From contig NZ_JAGGJV010000003.1 in the NCBI RefSeq assembly GCF_017873135.1, forward strand, positions 496,001-560,000: a stretch of 64,000 nucleotides of DNA. Direction: 5' to 3'. Shown here in pieces: positions 57,351 to 64,000 of this stretch. The notes under the pieces are model-generated. The model saw nothing but the letters and a program-made list of their open reading frames with translations, was not told the origin of the DNA and searched no databases. Positions within the stretch are counted from its first letter, which is position 1. Each line of letters starts with the position of its first letter. Origin of the DNA: Rhizobium herbae (GTDB lineage Bacteria; Pseudomonadota; Alphaproteobacteria; Rhizobiales; Rhizobiaceae). The translations under genes and the position numbers were made by a program.

Positions 57351-59101
57351 GAATGGTTCTCGATCGGAAGCGAGAGGATGAAGCGGGCGCCGGTGATCTT
57401 GCCGGCCGCGTTCAACATATTCTCCGCCTTCAGCGAGCCGCCGTGCGCCTCGGCGATCTGGCGGGAGATGGACAGGCCGAGACCCGAATTCTGGCCGAAA
57501 TCCTCCGCCTCCGGCCGGTCGGTGTAGAAGCGCTCGAAGATGCGGTCGATATCTTCGGCCTGGATGCCGGGGCCGTTGTCCTCGATATAAATGATGCAGC
57601 GGCTGCGCGTCCGGGTCAGGCGCAGGATGATACGCCCGCCTTCGTCCGGAACGAACGAACGGGCATTCTCGATCAGGTTGGTGATGATCTGGCCGATGCG
57701 CAGTTCGTAGCCGCCGACATCGAAGCGCGCCTTCGGATTGTCCTTTCGCTCGACGACGAAGCTCAGTTGGACCACTTTCTTGCCGCTGCGGATCTGGCGG
57801 GAGATATCGACGAGGTCGCCGAGCAGTTTTTCCAGGTCGACGGCCTTGGCGTCGCTGCGAGCAAGCTCGGCGTCGAGGCGGGAAGCATCGGAGATATCGC
57901 TGATCAACCGGTCGAGGCGGCGCACGTCGTGCTGGATGACGTCCATCAGCCGCTTCTTGGAATCGTCGGTACGGGCAAGCGGCAGCGTTTCGACGGCGCT
58001 GCGCAGCGAGGTCAACGGGTTCTTCAACTCATGGCTGACATCGGCGGCAAAGTTCTCGATGGCGGCGATGCGGTCATAAAGCGCCGTGGTCATTTCACGC
58101 AGCGCGACGGACAGGTTGCCGATCTCGTCCTGGCGCGACGAGAAATCCGGAATTTCCTCGCGCTCCTTGGCGCCACCGCGCCGCACACGGATAGCCGCTG
58201 CCGACAGGCGCCGCAGCGGATTGGCGATCGTGCTGGACAGCAGCAGCGACAGAATGACGTTGACCAGCGCCGCGACACCGAAGACGCGAATAATCGCCAG
58301 CCGCTCGGCATGGACGATCTTGTCGATGTCACCGGCCTGCGTCGATAGCAGCAGCACGCCGAGTACGGCGCGAAACCGCTGGACGGGGACAGCTACCGAG
58401 ACGATCAGCTCGCCGTTCTCGGTGACGCGCACCACGGCGCCGCGAACGCCGGTCAGTGCGTTCATGACTTCCGGGTAGATCGAGCCGTTGCCACCGGGCG
58501 GTTCCTTGTAAAGGGGTAGGTTGCCCGGCTGCAGGATGCGGTTGAACCATGAATTCAGCCGATCGGACCATGTCACTGTTTCAGGTTCGATCGGGGGCAG
58601 GTCGAAGCGCAGAACCTGGCCACCGGTATAAAGATGCCGGGAGTCGAGCAACAGGTCGGCATCGGCATCGAACAGGCGGGCTCGGGTGCGGGTCGGCGAG
58701 ATCAGCCGCCTCAAGACCGGTGCCACGCGTTCCTGATTGATCGGGAATTCAAGATCCTCGTCGCTCGGCAGCGGCGTGATGCTCTGCCCGGCCTGCAGTT
58801 CCAGCAGCTTTTCCGGATCGATGGTGATCGAGTTGGTATCGACGGAGGCGGAAGCCGCGATCGCGCCGGCAATGATCTCGCCTTGCGTCAGAAGGCTCTC
58901 CACGCGCGCATCGATCAGCCCCTCGCGGAACTGGTTGAGATACATGATACCGCCAACCAGGACGACGAGTGCGACAAGATTGAAGAACAGGATGCGGCGC
59001 GTCAGGCTGGAAAAGACGGCGTTGCCGAAAATGCGGCGAATCAACGTGAAGGGATGCGCCCACGTCCGGCCGGAAGCGGCCTTCGTGTCGCTGTCATCCA
59101 T
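57347..59101 (-). CDS. chvG: Sensor histidine kinase ChvG (ExoS)
   Basis: Membrane sensor that phosphorylates ChvI, controlling acid/envelope response, exopolysaccharide and symbiosis or virulence genes in rhizobia and Agrobacterium. The chosen start ATG 59101 gives 584 residues; the frame is open to 59272, but no family-like sequence lies there. The first transmembrane segment is at about 35-55 (FNLVALVVLVGGIMYL), then a periplasmic domain, a second membrane segment, a HAMP domain, and the H-box DVSHELKNPLTSL with His357. The ATPase motifs DNGPGI and SGLGLSI are intact. Confidence 0.93.
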   Translation of the reverse strand: MDDSDTKAASGRTWAHPFTLIRRIFGNAVFSSLTRRILFFNLVALVVLVGGIMYLNQFREGLIDARVESLLTQGEIIAGAIAASASVDTNSITIDPEKLLELQAGQSITPLPSDEDLEFPINQERVAPVLRRLISPTRTRARLFDADADLLLDSRHLYTGGQVLRFDLPPIEPETVTWSDRLNSWFNRILQPGNLPLYKEPPGGNGSIYPEVMNALTGVRGAVVRVTENGELIVSVAVPVQRFRAVLGVLLLSTQAGDIDKIVHAERLAIIRVFGVAALVNVILSLLLSSTIANPLRRLSAAAIRVRRGGAKEREEIPDFSSRQDEIGNLSVALREMTTALYDRIAAIENFAADVSHELKNPLTSLRSAVETLPLARTDDSKKRLMDVIQHDVRRLDRLISDISDASRLDAELARSDAKAVDLEKLLGDLVDISRQIRSGKKVVQLSFVVERKDNPKARFDVGGYELRIGQIITNLIENARSFVPDEGGRIILRLTRTRSRCIIYIEDNGPGIQAEDIDRIFERFYTDRPEAEDFGQNSGLGLSISRQIAEAHGGSLKAENMLNAAGKITGARFILSLPIENHS

Positions 59102-59347
59102 ATCGATGTTTCGCAAGACTTCGACCAAGCCTTCAACCCCGCTTTCGCGGCCCCTGCATGTCAATGGCAGACTTGACTGCCGTTCAATGGCAGATCCGGC
59201 TGCCGTCCGCCCGAAGGCAAAAAAGGAGAAGACTGCGCTTTCGCGACCCGCTTCGGCGCGGAGCCGTATCATACAGCTCCATCGCTGGCCACGCCAGTCC
59301 GGCGCGCCCAGTGGCTTCCGCGTGCCGGGTCGCTATGCAATCCGGCT

Positions 59348-60079
59348 TCAGGCCGATTCGCGGAAACGGTAGCCGACGCCGTAGAGTGTCTCGATCATGT
59401 CGAAGTCGTTGTCGACCATCTTGAACTTCTTGCGCAACCGTTTGATGTGGCTGTCGATGGTGCGGTCGTCGACATAGACCTGCTCGTCATAGGCGGCGTC
59501 CATCAGTGAATCGCGGCTCTTCACCACGCCGGGGCGCTGCGCCAGCGAATGCAGGATGAGGAATTCCGTCACCGTCAGGGTTACAGGTTCGTTCTTCCAC
59601 ATGCAGGTGTGGCGCTCCTGGTCCATCGACAGCTGGCCGCGCTCAAGCGATCGCGCCTGGATGTCGGCGGCTGTCTTCGGCGAGCCGGCTGTGTTTGCGG
59701 CGGCAGCGGCTTCGCGGTTGGCCGAGCGTCGCAGGATCGCCTTGACGCGCTCAACCAGCAGTCGCTGCGAGAAGGGCTTGGTAATGAAATCGTCGGCGCC
59801 CATCTTCAGGCCAAACAGTTCGTCGATCTCCTCATCCTTGGAGGTGAGGAAAATCACCGGGATATCGGACTTCTGGCGCAGGCGGCGCAAAAGCTCCATG
59901 CCGTCCATGCGCGGCATCTTGATGTCGAAGATCGCCAGTTGCGGCGGCCGTGCAATCAGGCCGTCGAGGGCCGAGGCACCGTCGGTATAGGTCTCGACCT
60001 TGTAACCCTCTGCCTCCAGCGCAATCGACACCGAGGTGAGGATATTCCGGTCGTCATCGACAAGTGCAATCGTCTGCAT
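59348..60079 (-). CDS. chvI: Response regulator ChvI (OmpR family)
   Basis: DNA-binding partner of ChvG, 243 residues from ATG 60079 behind GGAG; ATG 60097 is a possible alternative. The receiver domain is at about 1-120, with the phospho-acceptor Asp52 in [11 protein letters not shown] and Lys101 in FITKPF. A winged-helix effector domain is at about 145-240, with [17 protein letters not shown]. The 246-bp gap before chvG contains no gene and may hold a chvG promoter or leader. It is divergent from pckA. Confidence 0.95.
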   Translation of the reverse strand: MQTIALVDDDRNILTSVSIALEAEGYKVETYTDGASALDGLIARPPQLAIFDIKMPRMDGMELLRRLRQKSDIPVIFLTSKDEEIDELFGLKMGADDFITKPFSQRLLVERVKAILRRSANREAAAAANTAGSPKTAADIQARSLERGQLSMDQERHTCMWKNEPVTLTVTEFLILHSLAQRPGVVKSRDSLMDAAYDEQVYVDDRTIDSHIKRLRKKFKMVDNDFDMIETLYGVGYRFRESA

Positions 60080-60417
60080 CGTATAGGGCTCCACCATTCG
60101 CTGCGCCTCCGAGGCCAACCCGATTGTCCGGGCTCGTGCTGCGGTATGACGCGTTTCTTGAGTATAAAGGTGGAACAAATTGTGGCGAAGTAAAAAGCAA
60201 AAGCAATGAGGATCGCGCAAAGAGGAGTGTGTGAGCGGAAAAACGTCAGCCGAAAAGGCTCGATTCAACCGATTAAAAAAGCGATATTTTCTTTTAAATC
60301 GATTAATATACTGAAATCATTATCTTTTTTAAGTCAGCAATCTTGTCTTTTTGCCTTCATCCTTTTATGGTCGCTAAAATTCAACGTCTCTCGGCAAACC
60401 ACGGAGGAAGCTGGACC
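60080..60417. promoter_or_regulatory. chvI-pckA divergent promoter region
   Basis: 338 bp without a gene. It is markedly AT-rich at about 60277-60340, unlike its surroundings. It contains two CG-centred palindromic half-motifs, AACCGATT (60267) and AATCGATT (60297), the second inside TTAAATCGATTAAT. CG-centred palindromes are typical LacI-family operators, and pckA in rhizobia is known to be controlled by the LacI-type PckR. The GGAGGAAG ribosome site of pckA lies at about 60403. Confidence 0.6.
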
Positions 60418-62028
60418 ATGACGGAACTCGGCATTCGCAACCCATCCCTTGGGCTGGAATCAATCGGTTTCACCAACCTGGACATGGTTCGGTACAACTT
60501 TGGCACCGCTGAACTCTATGAGGAAATCCTGCGCCGGAGCGAGGCGCAGCTAACTGCCCACGGGGCTGTGCGGGCACTGACAGGCCAGCACACCGGCCGT
60601 TCTCCCAAGGATAAATTTGTCGTTCGCGATGAAAATACGGCGGGCGAAATCTGGTGGGACAACAACAATGCAATGTCGCCGGAGCATTTCGCGGTGCTGC
60701 ATCAGGACATGCTCGATCATGCAGAGGGCAAGTCGCTGTATGTGCAGGATCTGATCGGTGGCGCGGATACGGAAAATGCCCTGCCGACGCGCGTCATCAC
60801 CGAATTCGCCTGGCATTCGCTGTTCATCCGCAATCTCCTGATCCGTCCGGAAAAGGCGGCACTCGCCTCCTTCGTGCCGAAGCTGACGATCATCGACCTG
60901 CCGGACTTCAAGGGTAATCCTGCCCGGCATGGTTGCCGTACGGAAACCGTGATTGCCTGCAACTTCACCCAGGGCATCATCCTGATCGGCGGCACGTCCT
61001 ATGCCGGCGAGATGAAGAAGGCCGTCTTCACGATGCTCAACTACCTGCTGCCCGCCAGGCGCGTGATGCCGATGCATTGCTCCGCAAATGTCGGTCCGGA
61101 TGGCGACGCGGCCGTGTTCTTCGGTCTTTCGGGCACCGGCAAGACAACGCTGTCGGCGGATCCGAAGCGCACGCTGATCGGCGACGACGAACATGGCTGG
61201 GGCGAGGACGGCATTTTCAATTTCGAAGGCGGCTGCTATGCCAAGACCATCCGCCTGTCGGCGGAAGCCGAGCCGGAAATCTTTGCGACCACTCGCCGCT
61301 TCGGCACTGTGCTCGAAAACGTCGTACTCGATGAAAACCGGCTGCCGGATTTCAACGACGGCTCGCTGACGGAAAACACCCGTTGCGCCTATCCGCTGGA
61401 CTTCATTCCGAATGCCAGCAAGAGCGGAACGGCAGGACATCCCGGCACGATCATCATGCTGACGGCCGATGCCTTCGGCGTCATGCCGCCGATCGCCCGT
61501 CTGACACCCGATCAGGCCATGTACCACTTCCTGTCCGGCTACACGGCCAAGGTTGCGGGCACCGAAAAGGGGGTAACCGAGCCGGAAGCGACCTTCTCGA
61601 CCTGCTTCGGCGCACCCTTCATGCCGCGCCATCCGTCGGAATACGGCAATCTCCTCAAGGCGCTGATCGCCGAGCATGGCGTCAATTGCTGGCTGGTGAA
61701 TACCGGCTGGACCGGCGGCGCTTACGGTACCGGAAGCCGCATGCCTATCAAAGCAACGCGGGCGCTTCTGGCTGCGGCCCTTGATGGTTCTCTTGCTTCA
61801 GCCGACTTCCGGACGGACAGCAACTTCGGCTTCGCGGTGCCGGTCGCAGTGCCCGGCGTTGACAGCAGCATCCTCGATCCGCGCTCGACCTGGAGCGACG
61901 GCGCTGCCTATGACGCGCAGGCCCGCAAGCTGGTCGATATGTTCGTCGGCAACTTCGCCAAGTTCGAAAGCCATGTCGACGGCAGCGTGCGCGACGCGGC
62001 TCCCGGCGTAAGGCTTGCTGCGGAATAA
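60418..62028 (+). CDS. pckA: Phosphoenolpyruvate carboxykinase (ATP)
   Basis: First committed step of gluconeogenesis, oxaloacetate to PEP; essential for growth on dicarboxylates in rhizobia. The 536-residue protein starts at ATG 60418, behind GGAGGAAG. The kinase P-loop is [11 protein letters not shown], at about 236-246. [11 protein letters not shown], the metal-binding DDEHGWG and [11 protein letters not shown] are further family signatures. It is monocistronic, divergent from chvI, and followed by a terminator that merges with parS site 4. Confidence 0.97.
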   Translation: MTELGIRNPSLGLESIGFTNLDMVRYNFGTAELYEEILRRSEAQLTAHGAVRALTGQHTGRSPKDKFVVRDENTAGEIWWDNNNAMSPEHFAVLHQDMLDHAEGKSLYVQDLIGGADTENALPTRVITEFAWHSLFIRNLLIRPEKAALASFVPKLTIIDLPDFKGNPARHGCRTETVIACNFTQGIILIGGTSYAGEMKKAVFTMLNYLLPARRVMPMHCSANVGPDGDAAVFFGLSGTGKTTLSADPKRTLIGDDEHGWGEDGIFNFEGGCYAKTIRLSAEAEPEIFATTRRFGTVLENVVLDENRLPDFNDGSLTENTRCAYPLDFIPNASKSGTAGHPGTIIMLTADAFGVMPPIARLTPDQAMYHFLSGYTAKVAGTEKGVTEPEATFSTCFGAPFMPRHPSEYGNLLKALIAEHGVNCWLVNTGWTGGAYGTGSRMPIKATRALLAAALDGSLASADFRTDSNFGFAVPVAVPGVDSSILDPRSTWSDGAAYDAQARKLVDMFVGNFAKFESHVDGSVRDAAPGVRLAAE

Positions 62029-62055
62029 GCAGCCTCCAGCATAGATTGCAGGCTA

Positions 62056-62071
62056 TGATTCACGTGAAACC
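62056..62071. promoter_or_regulatory. parS: parS site 4 (ParB-binding), downstream of pckA
   Basis: TGATTCACGTGAAACC has two mismatches to the parS consensus, with the central TTCACGTGAA intact. It is about 55 kb from the proposed origin and outside coding sequence. Its right end is shared with the left arm of the pckA terminator. Confidence 0.75.
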
Positions 62072-62094
62072 CGGCTCGAAAGTGCCGGGTTTTT
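62067..62094 (+). terminator. Rho-independent terminator after pckA
   Basis: AAACCCGGC / GCCGGGTTT, 9-bp stem with an 8-nt loop and a T run, 38 bp beyond the pckA stop. Confidence 0.85.
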
Positions 62095-62166
62095 ACGTTT
62101 GCGATCGGTTCCCGCGTTTTCAAGCAAGCCGTCCTGTGAGATAGAGCGGTGGAAGGAAAACACGTC

Positions 62167-62601
62167 ATGGCCAGCGATCCGCTTTACATCAACGACCGCA
62201 TCGTCATCGCCGGCTGGGAGCTGACGGAGCAATTCGTGCTGGCCGGCGGCCCGGGTGGGCAGAACGTCAACAAGGTCTCGACGGCTGTTCAGCTGTTTTA
62301 CGGCATCCAGGCTTCGCCGGCGCTGCCAGAGCGGGTGCGTGACAACGCCATCAAGCTCGCCGGCCGCAAGGTCTCCAAGGATGGCGTGCTGATGATCGAA
62401 GCCAGCCGCTTCCGCAGCCAGGAACGCAACCGCGAGGATGCCCGCGAACGGCTGAAGGAACTGATCCTGAAGGCGGCCGAACCGCCGCCGCCGCCGCGCC
62501 GGAAGACCAAGCCGACGAAGGGCTCGATCGAGCGGCGATTGAAGGAAAAGACCGGACGGGGCGAAGTGAAGAAGATGCGTGGGCGCCCGCAAAACGATTG
62601 A
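62167..62601 (+). CDS. arfB: Alternative ribosome-rescue peptidyl-tRNA hydrolase ArfB (YaeJ)
   Basis: Releases nascent chains from stalled ribosomes. The 144-residue protein from ATG 62167 (ribosome site GGAAGG) has the catalytic GGQ in GGPGGQNVNK at 27-36. A basic C-terminal tail, rich in Lys, Arg and Pro (about 105-144), inserts in the empty mRNA channel in characterised homologues. It lacks the codon-recognition domain of true release factors. Single-gene unit with its own terminator. Confidence 0.95.
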   Translation: MASDPLYINDRIVIAGWELTEQFVLAGGPGGQNVNKVSTAVQLFYGIQASPALPERVRDNAIKLAGRKVSKDGVLMIEASRFRSQERNREDARERLKELILKAAEPPPPPRRKTKPTKGSIERRLKEKTGRGEVKKMRGRPQND

Positions 62602-62633
62602 GGCCTGCAATTTTCACGCAGGCCTTGTTTTTT
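62601..62633 (+). terminator. Rho-independent terminator after arfB
   Basis: AGGCCTGC / GCAGGCCT, 8-bp stem with a 9-nt loop, followed by TGTTTTTT. It starts on the last base of the stop codon. Confidence 0.88.
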
Positions 62634-62688
62634 CTCGGTCACTGCACTCTGTTAGGGTCGGAGAAACTGGCAAAAGGAGTGATGCGCC

Positions 62689-63159
62689 ATGGGTCTGTTC
62701 AGCTTTATCAAGAATGCCGGCAAGAAACTTGGCATTGGTGGCGATGACGACGCGCCGGATGTCGAAGCGGTCAAGAAGGAACTGGCATCCCACGATCTCG
62801 GCACCGACAAGGTGGATGTCGTGGTCGAGGGCGACAAGGTCGTGCTTACCGGCGTCGTCAAAGATCAGTCGGCCTTCGAAAAGGCCGTGGTCGCCGTCGG
62901 CAACACGCTGGGCATTTCGAAGGTGGAAGCCTCGGAACTGAAAGTCGCCGAAACCGCGACGGCAACCCCGGCCCCGGCAAAGGCGCCCGTCTTCTATACG
63001 GTGAAGAAAGGCGACAATCTCTGGAAGATCGCTGAATCGCAGTATGGCAAGGGCAAGGGTGCGAAGAACACTGTCATCTTCGAGGCCAACAAGCCGATGC
63101 TGACGCATCCGGACAAGATTTATCCCGGCCAGGTTCTGCGCATTCCGGATCAGGGCTGA
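62689..63159 (+). CDS. BON-LysM domain protein (YgaU/Kbp-like)
   Basis: A 156-residue protein with an N-terminal BON domain (about 23-88, VEVEGDKVVLTGVV type), a short Ala/Pro-rich linker and a C-terminal LysM domain (about 101-152, YTVKKGDNLWKIAESQYG). The order matches E. coli Kbp (YgaU), a cytoplasmic potassium-binding protein, and no signal peptide is visible. LysM would suggest glycan binding only if exported. It is followed after 2 bp by a small exported protein gene. Confidence 0.88.
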   Translation: MGLFSFIKNAGKKLGIGGDDDAPDVEAVKKELASHDLGTDKVDVVVEGDKVVLTGVVKDQSAFEKAVVAVGNTLGISKVEASELKVAETATATPAPAKAPVFYTVKKGDNLWKIAESQYGKGKGAKNTVIFEANKPMLTHPDKIYPGQVLRIPDQG

Positions 63160-63161
63160 TC

Positions 63162-63602
63162 ATGAAACGGCTCAGCGCAGGTCTGTTGGTTTTCCTTGCC
63201 GTCATGATGGCGTCTTTCAACGGGCCTGCGCTGGCCCAGGCGTTTCGCGAACCCGCCAAGGGTTCGGCGGAACGTGCGGCGATCCTCGATACCCTGCGCC
63301 CCGCCGTCGAGGCGGAAATGCGTGGCCCCGTCGAGTTCGTGGTGACGATCATCCGTGCCTCGCCCAACTGGGCCTTCGTCCAGGTCGAGCCGCAACGCCC
63401 TGGCGGCGGGCTGATCGACCCGGAAGAAACGGGCTTTGCCGGTGAATCCGACATGATGGACGGACTGACGGTCTATGGCCTGATGAGCTTCCAGTCCGGC
63501 CGCTGGAACCTGATCGATCACATGGTCGGGCCCACCGATGTCGGTTACGCCGTCTGGCAGCAGCGCTACGGCGTCCCTCCGGCAATCCTCGGACTGGAAT
63601 AA
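63162..63602 (+). CDS. Exported protein of unknown function
   Basis: A 146-residue protein with a clear Sec signal peptide (about 1-27: basic MKRL, hydrophobic core, ending ALAQA). The mature part is about 120 residues and shows no motif that I recognise. It contains VEFVVTIIRASPNWAFVQVEP and ends with a tyrosine/tryptophan-rich stretch. It starts 2 bp after the BON-LysM gene, so the two are co-transcribed. I do not assign a function. Confidence 0.75.
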   Translation: MKRLSAGLLVFLAVMMASFNGPALAQAFREPAKGSAERAAILDTLRPAVEAEMRGPVEFVVTIIRASPNWAFVQVEPQRPGGGLIDPEETGFAGESDMMDGLTVYGLMSFQSGRWNLIDHMVGPTDVGYAVWQQRYGVPPAILGLE

Positions 63603-63609
63603 CGTTTCG

Positions 63610-64000
63610 ATGCGGGTCCTGCCTCAAGGTATCCGGCATATTCCGGGCCTTCTCGATCGTGAGAAGCAGGAGGCGCTGGTCGAGATCATTCGTGCAGTCG
63701 TGGCAGAGGCGCCACTGTTCGTGCCGGCCATGCCGCGCACCGGCAAGCCGATGTCCGTGCGCATGACCAATTGCGGCCCGCTCGGCTGGGTGACGGACAA
63801 GGAGCGCGGCTACCGCTACCAGCCTGAACATCCGGTAACCGGCAGGCCGTGGCCTGCGATGCCGGGCGCGCTGCTCGATATCTGGCATGCCGTTTCAGGT
63901 GCGTCCAAGGAACCGGAGGCCTGTCTCGTCAATTTCTATGCCGACGATGCCCGTATGGGCCTGCATCAGGATCGCGACGAACAGGACCTGGAAACGCCCG
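63610..64000 (+). CDS. alkB: AlkB-family Fe(II)/2-oxoglutarate dioxygenase, 3' end outside the window
   Basis: Oxidative demethylase that repairs 1-methyladenine and 3-methylcytosine in DNA. The 130 complete codons visible begin at ATG 63610, 7 bp after the preceding stop. AlkB landmarks are MSVRMTNCGPLGWVTD, GYRYQPEHP and the iron motif LHQDRDE, with His119 and Asp121. The family is about 200-215 residues, so the distal histidine and the 2-oxoglutarate-binding arginines lie beyond the window. Confidence 0.92.
   Translation, partial: MRVLPQGIRHIPGLLDREKQEALVEIIRAVVAEAPLFVPAMPRTGKPMSVRMTNCGPLGWVTDKERGYRYQPEHPVTGRPWPAMPGALLDIWHAVSGASKEPEACLVNFYADDARMGLHQDRDEQDLETP

Overview
The window is chromosomal DNA of an alphaproteobacterium, most likely a member of the Rhizobiaceae (Rhizobium / Agrobacterium / Sinorhizobium relatives). 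The evidence is the gene order rsmG-mnmG-mnmE-rho-hemJ-hemE | ppsR-maf-aroE-coaE-dnaQ-secB, together with a ChvG/ChvI-type two-component system, a truncated HprK, a DivL-type pseudo-histidine kinase and high GC with strong co-directional coding. No rRNA, tRNA, IS element, prophage or CRISPR array is visible.

Layout. 1-7.0 kb: rsmG (cut by the window edge), mnmG, mnmE, rho, hemJ and hemE, all leftward. 7.04-7.44 kb: a non-coding, partly AT-rich segment with DnaA boxes and six GANTC sites, which I read as the chromosome replication origin because the genes diverge from it. Four parS-like ParB sites (490, 2460, 8895, 62056) support this. 7.4-17.7 kb: mainly rightward housekeeping genes (ppsR, maf, aroE, coaE, dnaQ, Tim44-like, mltA, smr, XRE regulator, gyrB), plus leftward secB and fxsA. 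17.8-20.1 kb: a nitroreductase and a gabD-like aldehyde dehydrogenase.

20.2-32.3 kb is the main accessory block: an HpcH/HpaI aldolase, a mannitol-dehydrogenase-family oxidoreductase, a GntR regulator with two winged helices, a UxaA-family dehydratase, an aldo/keto reductase, FucU mutarotase, a CUT2 sugar ABC transporter, a zinc alcohol dehydrogenase and a COG3618 lactonase-type amidohydrolase. Together they make a nearly complete non-phosphorylative route for L-fucose (or a close relative) to pyruvate and lactaldehyde.

32.5-42.5 kb: PHA depolymerase, a DUF2852 protein, a zinc metallopeptidase, a Pmp3-like peptide, a VapBC-type toxin-antitoxin pair, trpFBA, accD, folC, a GNAT protein and thioredoxin. 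42.5-54.1 kb: one long leftward operon divL - tsaE/amgK fusion - murU - addB - addA, joining cell-cycle control, tRNA modification, cell-wall recycling and double-strand-break repair. 54.5-62.0 kb: ahcY, then the regulatory-PTS and envelope-sensing group HPr, EIIA, HprK, ChvG, ChvI, divergent from pckA. 62.2-64 kb: arfB, a BON-LysM protein, an exported protein of unknown function and the start of an alkB homologue.

Most genes are ordinary conserved loci. The observations most worth a second look are the origin/parS architecture, the fucose-type catabolic locus with its candidate operators and intercistronic hairpins, the DivL tyrosine, the TsaE-AmgK fusion and the loss of the AccD zinc ribbon.
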